A DNA stretch of 64,000 bases from contig OY288243.1 in assembly GCA_958450325.1 (NCBI GenBank), positions 36,818,678 through 36,882,677 on the forward strand, written 5' to 3'. The position numbers and the translations under genes were made by a program. Under the pieces are notes generated by a model. That model was not told the DNA's origin and did not search any database. It was given only the letters and a program-made list of their open reading frames with translations. This document shows positions 1 through 11,609 of the stretch, piece after piece; positions within the stretch are counted from its first letter, which is position 1, and the number at the start of each line of letters is the position of its first letter. This stretch comes from Agrostemma githago. Its lineage: Eukaryota; Streptophyta; Magnoliopsida; Caryophyllales; Caryophyllaceae.

Positions 1-300
1 CCCTCGAGTTCGTTTACAAATGTTATTTAAACATCATTATTTTATCAAATAACTTTACCTTGCGTTTTTCATTATTTGAAAAGTTTTCAAGTTTCGGGTA
101 GCTTAACCCAGTTAATCTTGAGATAAATTTGTGCATTCGACTTCATATCTCGTTTGAAGTTTTAAAATTTCCTTTTTAAATAAAGATTTTGATGCGAGTT
201 AAGCATTCTCATTTTGTTCAAGTGAAATAACTTTGTTTTGTGTTATATTTTCGTGTTACCTTAAGTTTCGGGGATGAAACTTTTTTTTAGTAGGGAAGGT
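1..300 (+). mobile_element. 3' internal end of a large-LTR element
   Basis: This is non-coding sequence that ends in a polypurine tract at 290-300 (tagggaaggt) directly before an LTR beginning TGTAACACCC. Read backwards, 35493-35795 of the complete LARD-like element is clearly similar, including the shared gtttcg-g-atgaaac block before the polypurine tract. It is therefore the last part of the internal region of a related plus-strand element. The rest of the internal region and the 5' LTR lie left of the window. No gag or pol coding is visible. Confidence 0.75.
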
Positions 301-1721
301 TGTAACACCCCTGATTTTTATATATTAAATTTTATAATATTTTATTTTGTTTACGATTTAACTCGTATTTCTTAAATAATTATAAAACAGATTCATTTTT
401 CACTCGTTTGAACACGTAAAATCCTATTTACCTCGAAAAGTCATTTTTAATGCTTAAAATGTATCTTACTTTCGTTAATTCGATTTAATCATATTCGATT
501 TTATGCTTAAAAGTCATTCTGTTTGAGTTTCTGTTTCGACGGTTTATATTCCCAAGTTTATCTTTATATAACTTGAATTCTTATTTTAAACTCGAAACCC
601 ATTTTAATTACCTCATTCGCAAGAATTATTATTAATATCGAGAAATTGTTATTTAATATTTTTCTACGCGATTTCGTACATAATTATTTTTGAAACGTGA
701 TTTTAATACTACTTTCTCGTAAACACGTTCTTATACGAGTTCCGTCTAGTTATTATAATTATTATAATTATAATAATTATTTTTTATGTGATCCATTTAC
801 GATTTTAAGCGCGAGTCGGGCTCAGATTTTAGCAGACCCGACCGTTTCCCGCATCGGACTGAGACATTTTCGTGGTTCAGTTGAGAGAGTCAAAAACCGA
901 CTCGATATTCTTTCCTATCTTCGTTCCCCTACCCCTCTTTTTGGCTAACTGTTTGAGTAAGTAGTTACTGACTCTCCAAACTTCTCTTAAACCCCCTCAA
1001 CACAATTTCCGTATTCTATCATAACATTGTACGTATCCCTCTTCTCCTCTTCTCTACAAAAAAAATTGAATTGAACGTACAACAATAGTAATTTATTCTC
1101 AACTTTCTAATTACCGATCCTATTTCAATCTTGAGGGTAATTTAATTACTCATATTCTCCATCTCGTTTCCCTCTTTTATTAATTTATAATATGGTTTAA
1201 TACCATATGTTAATTTATTTTGTAGATTATCATATCAATTCCGACAAAGATGATTATCATAATTGACCCGGATCTCGCTTAAGGTTCCACATGATGGCAT
1301 GACTCGGTATTGCATGATATATATGTTGTAGTTGTTTTTAATATCGTTTTAAAATAGAATTTTTATACGAATAAGCATGTTTTAATTATATTGCGATAAC
1401 ATGCTTAAATCGATTTCGTGTTTCTATCGCTTTTAATCTTCTCAATTTATTTCACATCGGATCTTCTAAAAGTATTATAAGGCTGAGACTAAAACATAAA
1501 AATAACACTTTATTTCTGAATTTTCGTGATTTTAATATAAAGTACCAAAGTGAAAGTTTTTATTATTTTTAACATAATTACTGCATGTTTCAGAATCGAT
1601 TAGTGTTTTTGAACGATTTATTACTCCTGTTTAAAAACTTTATTTTCAAAAAGTTAGAAAAGAGACTACTGTTTATTTTAAGTCTATTATATGTCTGTAA
1701 ATTTTCGTAAATTAATTCCAA
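301..1721 (+). mobile_element. 3' LTR of large-LTR element, first part
   Basis: The LTR starts with TGTAACACCC right after a polypurine tract. This start is shared with the solo LTR at 2552 and, inverted, with the LARD LTRs ending at 35492 and 42069. At 1721/1722 the LTR stops at a Helitron 3' terminus (host A, then CTAG). It resumes near 9247 and runs to 10259. The two parts together are about 2.4 kb, shorter than the 3.5-3.7 kb of its relatives, so it is a different subfamily or has deletions. It is AT-rich with no supported gene. Confidence 0.7.
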
Positions 1722-1733
1722 CTAGTCGCCACG

Positions 1734-1750
1734 CCCGTGCACCGCACGGG
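1734..1750 (-). other. Helitron 3' terminal hairpin
   Basis: CCCGTGC and GCACGGG form a perfect 7-bp stem with a 3-nt loop, followed on the minus strand by 8 nt and CTAG. A subterminal hairpin 8-12 nt before CTRR is the diagnostic Helitron 3' end. Copy 2 has the same structure near 31586-31602 with one mismatch. Confidence 0.75.
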
Positions 1751-2199
1751 ATTACTAATTTACTTGTCTAACTTCCATATGGTTGTCACGGCGCGTGCTT
1801 GTAGAGGGTATCGTAATCGTGAATAGGGCAAATGTTGCGAAGATCGAATCATCAAAGCTACTAAAAGACGCATGACATGTAAATATAAAGAACGAAAGAA
1901 GTTGACATGATCCAGTCTAAGGAAGAAACAGACATTAAAAAATTCGTATACTATAAAATAATTCCAATATGTAATCTGCATAAATTATGCCCTTGTTTTC
2001 TATGTCTGTCGGGGTCTATTTTGTCTTTTCAACATTTGACCTCTTTTTCTTTATTGTTTCCTTCGCTACGGATGCTTCTTTCGCCGCCACTTCGAAGCTG
2101 TAAGTCATTTTTGGTGTGGACATTCTGTTACAATTGCTTGTAGTTGGTGTACGTAATAATAATTAACTTACTCCTTGTCTATCTTTCTCTTCTCATTTT

Positions 2200-2551
2200 T
2201 AGCTGAGGTGTTCACCGGAGGGTCGGACTTTGTTGTAGGCTGACTTTCTAAGTTGTCTTGTTGTGGTTGCTTCTGCGAAAACATTGGAATTGTTTGGGTA
2301 TATGGTCTCGTGTGTAAAAAGATGTTGGTGTTTTTGGGTAAGAATTGTTGTTGTTACCTCTGTATTTTGTCCCCCCTTTCCACTGTGGTTGGAATTGGAG
2401 GGTCCTTTGGCGTCGACAATACCTTTTGACACTTTAGTTCCCGTTCGGAGTTGTAGTTGGTAATCCCAATCTTGACTTTCATGGTGTATTCTCTCCCGAC
2501 ATATTGTTGGAGTATGTCAAACACTTTCTCTTGTTAGGACAAAACGGTTAA
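2200..2551 (-). pseudogene. RPA1-like C-terminal tail (pseudogene, copy 1)
   Basis: This is the downstream end of the Helitron-borne RPA1-like gene, separated from the rest by the solo LTR 2552-6041. Minus-strand reading gives a KVKIGITNYNSERE-like segment followed by a polar tail, parallel to the uninterrupted copy 2 at 42294-42680. Plant Helitrons commonly capture or encode RPA-like single-strand DNA-binding proteins, and this segment corresponds to sequence after the C-terminal OB fold. Frames shift between the segments, so it is not translatable as it stands. Confidence 0.5.
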
Positions 2552-5500
2552 TGTAACACCCGCTATTTTTCCTAAGCGTTTTTATTCTTTCCGTTAGGAC
2601 TCCGTCTTAACTCTGTCACTTTTGGCCTCATATTTTATCATTTTACTAAGCTCTATTTTAATTTTTGAGTTTAATAATTTTTATTTTTAATTTCAAAGAT
2701 TTAAATCCATTTATTTGGTTTCTTCGTAAACTAATTAATTTTTCCGCAAGGAATTCTATTTCTCTTCGAATTTACATTTTTAAGCTTGGATTTGAGTTAT
2801 TCCTTTTCCTAAAAATGTTTGAATACGTTTCTATAATATTTTCAACTAGTAAATATTTTTATTTACAAAAATTAGTTGTTAATGATTTTTATTACGAAGC
2901 TTCGCGAATAATTATTTTCTTACGCGAGGTTTACTCGAATTAATTTGAAATGCCTTTAACTATTTTACGATTATACTTTTTATCAACTTATAAATTATTT
3001 GAGACCATTTTCTCACATTTTGGACCGACTAAGCTCTTGGTCACAAGTTTTATTACGTTTTATTTAAACGTTTCATTTTATCACGTTAAAACGTAAACAT
3101 AAGATAGTTTTTATTTCATTCAATTGTTGCATTAGTGTCAAGACTTTTCATACTCCTTCATCAACCCTTTTGGCCAGCCACTTTATGTGTAAATCACATA
3201 GTTTTCATCAACAAATTTATTCTCATTTATATTTTGAAAAAAAACCATCCATTTCCATACTACACCTTATTCATTCATCAAGTAAAAAAAATCTATCATC
3301 ACCTTCTCTTGGCCGTGGCACTTTCTCTCCATCCTAGGATTATTTTGCTTCAATTCTAGTCTTAATCGACTCAAATTCATCGTCAAATAATCTTCTTTCC
3401 GTTCTCTTCGTTAAGGTATTAATCCACGTCGTTTTCGATCAATTTTTACCTTGATTTTTATTAGTTTTCTCATGGTATTTTTCTGCCATGATTTCCGTGT
3501 TTGGTAGGATTTTTGGACGATCCCGAAGCCGACGAATATATTATCGACTCAGACTTGGAGTAGAGGTAACGTCGATGTTACTCGGTATTTCAAGATTCTA
3601 ATTGAGTATTTGCATGTATATACTTTTATATTTTATTTTGGCAATATATGTATGTCACGGGTTCTGGAAAAATATTTAAAGTTGAAAATTTGCATGTTTC
3701 GATATTTTTATCGCTTTTACGAGATTAACGATTAAATTGTTATATTAATTTGTAAAATCGTAATAATCGGCCTAAACATGTAATATATGTTTATATTCTG
3801 GAAAAATGTTGTTTTTGATGATTTTTAATAATTTAGTATTTTTCTGATATTTTTGATATCGATTATTGAATTATTACCGTTTTCGGACAAAAACGATTAA
3901 AAGCCGATTTTTAGTTCCAGTACTTTAACAATTTATTTTAATCTGATTTTTGACGTGGTGAAACTTTCTGGTGAAATACAATTTTCTGAATTTTTTCATA
4001 ATTTTTCGGAATTGTTAAGTGGATGAATTAATTAATCACTTTAAATCATCGTTTATCGTTAAAAACCGTGTTTGTTGTTTAAATTCTTGATTTCTGGTCT
4101 TTGGTTTAAATCTGGAAAAAAATTATGATTCTGATGATTTCATGTTAAAATGTAATTTTATGATTTTTAGTGCCTTAATAAATGTTAAGAACGATAAGTT
4201 TTATTGATGGAATCGTTAATTGTGAAAACGGGTTTTAAAGACGGTTTTGACGGGATTTATTAAATCTGGAATTTTGGGAAAACTGGAAAAATGGTAGATT
4301 CTCGAAAATCATGATTTTTAGGTTTAATAATAATTTTTGGATATTAATACTTAAATCGTTTTGTAATTACTGTTTTTATTAATCGTTATTGTCGAGATTG
4401 AACGATTAACGAGAAAACGCTTTAAAAACCGAGTTTTAGGATTCTGTAAAATTTTCTTTTCTGAACAGAATGTCCATAAATATATTTTGACTATTTTAGG
4501 TAATTTTTGTACTATTTATTATAGTCTTCAATTAATAAATATTGATTTTCGGACAAATTGTGATTTATCGTTAAAATGCTTCGTCTTACCTAAAAGAATT
4601 ATTTTTCCAGCAATTTTGAAAGTATTTAAATCTGAAACTTTAAGTGTTAAATCATCCCTTAACATACTCTAAACATATTTGTTGGTTTAATTAAATAAAG
4701 ACGTTCAAATATTTAATTTGATGTTTGCCGTAAAATCCTATTTATAATTTTATTTGTCGAAACTAATAATAATTAGGAAATTTGAGTTTTATAAATTTTG
4801 GAAACACCCTAATTAGTAGTAATAAAATGTTTAAGACATTTTTAATCATTTTATAACGCTTATACGATATTTTAATAATTTCATAAAATTAAATGTTCAC
4901 TTTGGTAATTAATATCGTTAAGGCCGAAAGTATTAGTTTTATAAATCTATTATGTTTACTAAAAATGTGATGTTCCTATAAACTAATATTTTTGCTATTT
5001 TGATATGATGCTATTTTTGGTAAAGTTTTTAAAAATAGAAGTTTCCTAAAATAGAAAGTTTCCTCTTTTGGGAAGTGATTCCTTTTTCTTTTGTTCTCTT
5101 ATTATTTATAATAGTTATATCTTTTGAAAATCGATAATGGCTTGTTTTGGAGTTATGGAATAAGGATAAGTGTGGGGTTAGAGTAATACAGTCTAGGATG
5201 TACTGTTTTGCCATCAACTATAAGGCTGGTGTATCCATTTGGGATGCATTGGTTGTTGAACTGGATACATTTGGTGTCCAGGAGTATATGTGCATTGTGC
5301 CCTTAAGCTAGATATCGCATCGTGTTAGTCGCCGTCAGTTGAACTGGATACATTTGGTATCCAGGAGGGGTGTATACTACTTAAACCAGGACCTCGCTGC
5401 ACGCAGTCCTGTTATAGTTGAGTTGCCTAGTTAGAGACTGGATTCTGTTATGAGTTAAGTTTACAGTTCTCGAAGCTAGTTCCCAGTATTATTCCTAGTG

Positions 5501-6041
5501 AAAGTCTAGCCTTGTGCACACTAACCGAATATCCATAACGCCATTTTGATTATTTTATTTATTATCGATATAAATTGGTTTGCAGGTTGGCAAATATTTT
5601 TATGTTTCTTCGGAAACCCTTTTGATTATTTTGTTTTACGCTAAAGTTTATTTTATTATGATGTTTTACTGTTTTTCATTTTTACTATTTTTCCTATATT
5701 AGTAATTACTGTTTTAAAATCCTGTTATACGGCTGGGAGAACGTTGGCGTTGCTCCCCACTGATTGTGGCTGTTATGTTTTAACATGGCAGGTATACGTG
5801 TTTAGTTTCCGGTGGGTGTGGGCTAACGAGCGGTCTTGGATCCTACTTGATCTTTTTAATAATCATGTCTTAAGGATTGTTTAACCTCTTTATGGATTGT
5901 TTTAAATTTTTAGCCATTTTTATGTATGGCGTATGTTTGACTTTACCAATTTAATTTATTAAGACATAGTTCTATGTGTTTTAATCCCGACTCTACAGTG
6001 TTTCCGCCACTGTATCGCGCTAGAATTTTTAGGGGATTATA
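2552..6041 (+). mobile_element. Solo LTR (3.49 kb) of the large-LTR family
   Basis: It begins TGTAACACCC and ends ggggattata (family end ggggattaca). Perfect 5-bp target duplications gttaa flank it at 2547-2551 and 6042-6046. The empty site is visible in Helitron copy 2 near 42660-42685. No internal region, PBS or polypurine tract is attached, so this is a solo LTR left by LTR-LTR recombination, inserted in the Helitron's RPA-like gene. Its last 1 kb (a cagtctagg block near 5190, the gtttccgccactgta block near 6000) matches the LARD LTRs in inverse orientation. No ORF in it is credible. Confidence 0.9.
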
Positions 6042-8480
6042 GTTAAAATTTGTTTGAGTAGTTGGTGTGTTATTTGTTGTGCGTACCTTTTCTTATTGGG
6101 TTAGTAATGCTTCGATTGGTCTCTCGACTATCTTTTCAGCTTCTCTCCCAAAAATTACCAAAGATGCGTATGCTGTTTTGTCCGCTATTGTAGTGATTAA
6201 TCTGTACCTGTGTTGTAGGTAATAACATATTTGTGATATTGTCTAGAAGCAGTTGATAGGTTTAACATACCGTACGGTGAGTTATATTTTTTTGTGTTTT
6301 TTCTTACCTTTGTTTGGGGTAGGGTATTGGTTCGTTACATTGGTGATACTTTCCGTCCTCGTCGATTCCAGCGGGGCATGATGTGCAAGACTGATACCGC
6401 CAGTCAACATTTGTTCTTACTTCTGTTATCATTCCGTGGCATTTGTATACCTTATTCTGTTCCAATTGTGTCATTTAATCGGAAATGTTCAATGGTATAT
6501 CATATCAGTAGGTATGCGATGTCTGTCGACATTACCTGATCGTCGACATCTGCTTGTAGAAGCTCTGCAATGGTTGAAGTGACCATATCTTCTGCGACCT
6601 CAGCATCGAGGACTCTTATTTGAACGGGTTCCTGGTCCCTGTAGGGTGGTATGGCAACGCAAATAATAATATGTGGCTAATCTAGTATATGTGAGATCGG
6701 GGACATGGTTCATGTGCGTTTTTTTATTGTGGGGGCAAACGGTTACCTTTGCAGTAGTATTCTAGTCTCTGGCAAGTCCAAGTCGAGGAAGACCTTGGTC
6801 CCATATGTGGATTGTAATTGGTAATCTCCTTCATCAGTGTTGTAGTCTTTGTTAATAAGTATCTTATGTGCAACATTATTATAGGTAAAAAGATCATTCA
6901 AATGTGATTAGACTAACCGTAATTAAATCAAAGCAATTTAACTAATATGATTTGTAACAATAAAATACTTAAAACCAATTAGTTTAAAATGGTTCCTATG
7001 TGACTACAAATCAAGATTCAACGGGTACCTAATATTTATGTTAATAACATATTAACGCGTGTCCATTAGACACATGTTAGAAAAACCGTTAACATAATAC
7101 CTACATAATATTAAGTGACATTATAATATTTGGCTTTATTATACACTTTAACTAAGTTAATAACATAATATTAAGCCTACGTCCCTTTTTTATTGTCCTT
7201 TCAACTTTGTATAGTCGTATTAAACCACGGGTTTATAAACAATCAAGACGAATGGAGAAGTACTGTTTAGTGCTAAGCCGAAATGCGTAGAAATCAGAAG
7301 TAGCAGTAGTAGTAGATGAGTAGAAGTGAGGTTGAAAGAGGAGAAAAGAGAAGTACTGGTACTCTGGTTGTACGTTGTTGTATCAAAATATGTGCATCCA
7401 CGTACACATGTTACATGTTCCATGTACATTTTCCTTGGCATTGAACTGGCGTAGGTTTATGTTGCCTTATTTTCTCATATCACACAATATGGAGTAGTGA
7501 ACAACTTTTTTGAAAATCATTGACAATCATATGCATGTGACAGACTCGAGCATGTAAATTTACATATATTCAAAAAGATGAACGATAAAAGTTGATAAAC
7601 AAAAGTTTATTACCTTCATATTTTATGACCCTTGCAGATGTGATGACTACGACCATATCATGTCCATTTTACCGGCTAATTTCTTCTGTAATGTAGTCAG
7701 ACGCATCACCCCATAAAGCCACGTTCACTATTTTTCCCTGCATGTAGTCATTATATTGCGGTAAGTTAATTACTTTACACGTAGCTATAAGCGTGGTGAA
7801 GGTGGTGAAGGTACCTTTCATCTTGTATTTGTGTATGACGTAAATGTGTCCGACCATTTTTTGTTAGCACCTCCCTTTTTTCCTCGATCGTTTTCAGGAA
7901 GCCAACAACGTCTGCACCATGTTGTTAGAAAGAGTGAATAGGCAAATAGAATGTTTAGATAGTAAAATTGTTGCATTTTATAGTGCATGTGTCGGTGTAC
8001 TTGCCTATCAAATAATCAATTTTGTTGTTGCGTTCTTCCAATTTCTCGAGTGGGTGGAATTCGAATTTGTGCAGAGTGGAATACTTTGAGTTTGGTCCTT
8101 ATCCTCCTGTATCGATGTAAATGGGGTGTACTTGATGATGTGTGGGTTTTCTTTTACTGGTTTGTACGATCTATTATTTTGCGCCACCTCAAAATGTTGG
8201 AGGGTGTAAATTTTCCCCTCGTGCAGCACGCCTTCATATGAGGTCACCCACCGTTTGGGTATTGTTGCATGTGTATGGCTTCCCGGGCCAGAATGAGATA
8301 AAACAAAATGTTCAACAATTTTTTAACACCGGCAAAAATAGACAGGGAATCAAAATGGTTGATCAATTGAAGGGTTGGGACCTCATCTCTTTGTCTAATA
8401 GCACCATGTCTAGCGACAGTGGGGGGCTGTTTTTGTTCGGTGTTACGCACCATATCCTTGTGTCTCGTGCTGTTATCTGA
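6042..8480 (-). pseudogene. RPA1-like gene, degenerate (Helitron copy 1)
   Basis: Minus-strand pieces match, in order, a replication protein A large-subunit-like protein. Around 8008-8247 lies an OB-fold start (EGKIYTLQHFEVA, then YKPVKENPH). Around 7669-7857 is a second OB segment (MQGKIVNVALWGDASDY). Around 6740-6830 there is GTKVFLDLDLPET, then a VAIPPYRDQEPVQIRVLDAE exon near 6570-6660. A zinc-ribbon segment with three Cys (YQSCTSCP, then YHQCNE) lies near 6350-6410, and the RPA C-terminal fold (HRYRL, then ASLVIFGREAEK) near 6070-6220. Introns separate the pieces. In-frame stops, including one after EALLTQ, and frame changes show decay. RPA binds single-stranded DNA, and Helitron copies are thought to assist rolling-circle replication. 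Exact exon limits are not resolved. Confidence 0.6.
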
Positions 8481-8761
8481 TATTTGGACTTTGAGGGGAC
8501 CAAGCCTGCAATGGTAGTTCTTATTGGCGTCATTTGTTTCCTTTGTTGTCTGTGGTTTGGTTATTTTGTTAGCAATATTGTGTCGCGTATTTTAGCTAGG
8601 GTGTTAAAAGAGTGTATCGGTAGAATAGCGTGCATGGGGTATTTATATGCGGCTAGTATAGTAACGAGAGAATAAATGTTTAGAGGAATCATTTTATTCA
8701 TTACGTAATTGAATGTGTCATTATCATTGTTATTTAACTAAATATTTTGAGGAATCTTATC

Positions 8762-8890
8762 ACCTAGGATTCTACATCATCAATGAGGAAGAAGTTAAAG
8801 AGCTTACATTTCAATAATAATCGACTTTGATTGCTTTACCTAGGATTCAACATCATCAATGAGGAAGAAGCTGATGAGTTTCTCACCTTG
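8762..8890. repeat. Iterated 33-bp-like repeats near Helitron 5' end
   Basis: Imperfect copies of an acctaggattctacatcatc / aatgaggaagaag phrase recur near 8762 and 8839, and a third, more diverged copy starts near 8886, leading into the 178-bp duplication. They are direct repeats just inside the Helitron 5' end. Confidence 0.5.
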
Positions 8891-9246
8891 GATTCTACCT
8901 AATGAATGAGAAAGAAGTTGAAAGGTCCTAACTAATAATAACCGACTTTATGTATTCAACTCCCATCTTTTCAATTCCTACCCAATCGCATCGCGCCAAG
9001 TGTCCTACCTTAGAATTGAGCATTTGTTGAATAGAGCATGGAGAGTGCTTTGCTTTCTATTTAATATAGATTCTACCTAATGAATGAGAAAGAAGTTGAA
9101 AGGTCCTAACTAATAATAACCGACTTTATGTATTCAACTCCCGTCTTTTAAATTCCTACCCAATCGCATCGCGCCATGTGTCCTACCTTAGAATTGAGCA
9201 TTTGTTGAATAGAGCATGGAGAGTGCTTTGCTTTCTATTTAATATA
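8891..9246. repeat. 178-bp tandem duplication of Helitron 5' terminus
   Basis: 8891-9068 and 9069-9246 are two nearly identical direct copies, with only a few substitutions (for example catcttttcaat versus cgtcttttaaat). Each ends with the tttctatttaatata block that forms the Helitron 5' terminus on the minus strand, so the element has two nested candidate 5' ends (9070 and about 9246). Confidence 0.8.
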
Positions 9247-10259
9247 TTATAAGATTATTTTGGTCACAATAAAATGTTTACGAACAGATGTCGAAATAGT
9301 CCGCGAATCTGTCAGTTGTTGTAAAACTAATTTAAAACCTTTGATACGCTTTGAATTTAATTTGGGTAATTTACCTACATAAACTTTGAAGAGTTTGGTT
9401 AATGTTTCCAATTGTTTTTGCTTTAACATAAATTATTTAACGTATTTTATTAATGAGATACCATCGGGTGTCGAATTCTGTCAGTTTGTGAAAATACAAA
9501 TAAAAACCCATGTTTTATTTGGAATTTGGATTTTCTACTGAAATAAAAGTTGTTACTAAGTTTCTAAAGTTTTCAACCCCACTGGTCTTACGTTGTTTTG
9601 ATTTTGAATAATTTAATTACGAATTTTATAGTAAGACAGTGCTATTCCGGAAAATCTGTAAATTTGTAATTTAATACTTTTAATTACTTATATTTCAACC
9701 TTTTGGGAAATAATTATGATTTTGACTTTCGTTGACTTTTGATCATTAAATAAATATTTATAAAATAAGTATAATGTTTATGTCTCGAGGCCTAATATAA
9801 CTATTTTATATATTTCAAATGTTAAACGATTTCTAGTTATAATAATACCTATTTTGGAAAGTTAATATTTGAAGAAAGTTTCCCAAATTAGAAAGTTTCT
9901 TTTTAAGAACGTTTTGATAATCCTATCGAATTATGACAACGACTTAGTTTTGGAGTTATGGAATAAGGACAAGTGTACGGGTAGAATAATACAGTCTAGG
10001 TTATACGTTTTGGGGTATAACTTTGTTTCGGGGTTTGGTGTGAGCTAGCGAGTGGCGTGGATCCTACTCCGCTTGATTTATGATTATTTATGGATTCTTA
10101 ATTCCATTTGGAGAATTTTTATTTTTAGCCCTTTTGTAAAAAGTGGCCTTTGTATTGCCTGACCGTTCTTTCTGTAAAATATAGAACATCAGTGTGTTTT
10201 AATCCCAAATCTACAGTGTTTCCGCCACTGTATTGCATTAGAATTTATAGGGGATTACA
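9247..10259 (+). mobile_element. 3' LTR of large-LTR element, second part
   Basis: This is the continuation of the LTR split by the Helitron. It carries the family blocks gttttggagttatggaata (near 9950), gagctagcgagtggcgtgg (near 10045) and cagtgtttccgccactgta (near 10213), and it ends ggggattaca at 10259. The next bases, cgtac, are the likely target site inside the Tat-type LTR remnant. No coding. Confidence 0.75.
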
Positions 10260-10590
10260 CGTACCCTCACCCCTTACTCATAACCATGGTTTCCGGATAT
10301 CCGAATCCATTGGCACACGAGAGTCATTCAATACACGGTATCCAATAATGTCGGTATCGGTATCAAAATGCAAAGTGACGAACCCAATAAACTCTGAAAT
10401 CGGAATGGGCCATGTTTTGTACACAACCCACTTAGATATAGAGTGGGTTCGAACGGGCCCGAACTCCCACAAAGTTCGGTGGCGACTCCACTTCGATTTA
10501 AATTTCAATTCGTCCCATCTCACATGAGATTCATTCGCCTCCCCAAACCCGCGCGTGGCCGCGTCGGGGTGGACCTATGTCATGTCCACA
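10260..10590 (+). mobile_element. Tat/Ogre-type LTR remnant (3' end)
   Basis: It is homologous, in inverse orientation, to the outer ends of the LTRs of elements A (11612-11945, 26593-26930) and B (42837-43170). It ends catgtccaca at 10590, the family LTR 3' terminus. No Arg-type PBS follows, so it is a solo LTR or the distal end of a 3' LTR. The flanking gatat at 10591-10595 is a plausible target-site copy. The rest lies beyond the large-LTR insertion, left of the window. Confidence 0.75.
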
Positions 10591-11427
10591 GATATCTAAT
10601 TAAGAATGAATGGATTACTCTTATTTATATAATAGAAATCTAACAGCAGATTATAATTTTGTCGATGTGGGATCATCTCATCATTTAAAAGTTGAAGACT
10701 TAAAAGACTTTTGGTTGATATCCAAGCACGAATGATCACTCTTATTTATAATATAAAATTTCATTACCTTATGATAATTTATCGATGTGAGATAATTTTA
10801 CATAAGTTTATGTGACTACTCTTGTTTATATAATAGAAATTCATCACCTTATTATAATTATTTGTCGATGTGAGATAATTTACTTAAAAGTTTATAGTTT
10901 TAAGAGTTTTTAGGAATCAAACATAATAGATAATCTCACTACCTCATTATAATTATAATTTTTTGATGTGGGATAATTTTAATTAAGTTTATAGTCTTAT
11001 AAGAGCTCTTTTTAAGACTCAGAAGATTTTTGCTGATATCCAAGGACGCATGATCACTCTAATTTATATATAGAGTAATAGAAATTCATCAGCTTACTAT
11101 AATTTGTCGATATGAGAATTTTTATTTATATAATAGAACTCAATCACCATCATCATATTAAAATATGTCAAGATGAGATAATTTTACTTAAAATTTTATA
11201 CTCATAAGATTTTTTAAGATTCTTATAAGAACTCTTTTGAAGACTCAAAAGATTTTTTGTTGATATCCAATGACAAAGGATTACCCTTATTTATAAATAA
11301 AAATCTATACATTTTTATAGTTTGTCGATGTGGGATAATTTTACTTAATAGTTTATAGTCTTAAGAGTTTTGTAAGACTCAAAGTTTTTTTTAATATCTA
11401 AGAACGAATGATTACTCTTATCTTTTA
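10591..11427. repeat. Degenerate AT-rich tandem repeat tract
   Basis: Irregular units recur: a gatatccaa.gacgaatgat start (near 10717, 11035, 11262, 11393), then ttatttataatagaaattcat, then tttgtcgatgtgggataat, then tttatagtcttaagag. Spacing varies from roughly 120 to 230 bp with many indels. No ORF or RNA gene is supported. The older Tat-type LTR (10260-10590) and the MITE at 11428 were both inserted into it. Confidence 0.6.
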
Positions 11428-11609
11428 CTCCCTCCGAGTTCTTATGATTGTCCCATTTGGTTTGGAGTGAAAAATAAGGAGATTGGTTAAAAAAGAATGA
11501 TTGATGAGTAAATATGAACCACACATTTATGTTCTAAAATAGAAAGTGGGTAAAAGATCAAACTCAGCTAAAAAAGGAATATGGGTAAATGATAGAAACT
11601 CGGAGGGAG
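11428..11609. mobile_element. Stowaway-type MITE (182 bp)
   Basis: Terminal inverted repeats CTCCCTCCGAGTT and AACTCGGAGGGAG bound a 182-bp non-coding sequence, flanked by TA at 11426-11427 and 11610-11611. CTCCCTC termini with a TA duplication are the hallmark of Tc1/mariner-derived Stowaway elements. The target duplication gagta of element A (11607-11611) covers the MITE's last 3 bp plus its TA, so A inserted at the MITE edge afterwards. Confidence 0.85.

Larger units (their letters stand above)
1722..9246 (-). mobile_element. Helitron copy 1, carrying an RPA1-like gene
   Basis: On the minus strand the 3' end shows the Helitron signature. A GC-rich hairpin (7-bp stem, 3-nt loop, 1734-1750) is followed 8 nt later by terminal CTAG at 1725-1722, with host A/T flanks. 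The 5' end lies in a 178-bp tandem duplication (8891-9246). The inner copy ends as TCTATATTAAATAG read on the minus strand from 9070, a typical TC start. It carries a decayed RPA1-like gene but no Rep/helicase coding that I can see, so it is probably non-autonomous. A solo LTR (2552-6041) is inserted in it. The homologous copy at 31575-42836 shares the same 3' end and RPA tail. The outer 5' boundary is uncertain by about 180 bp. Confidence 0.7.
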
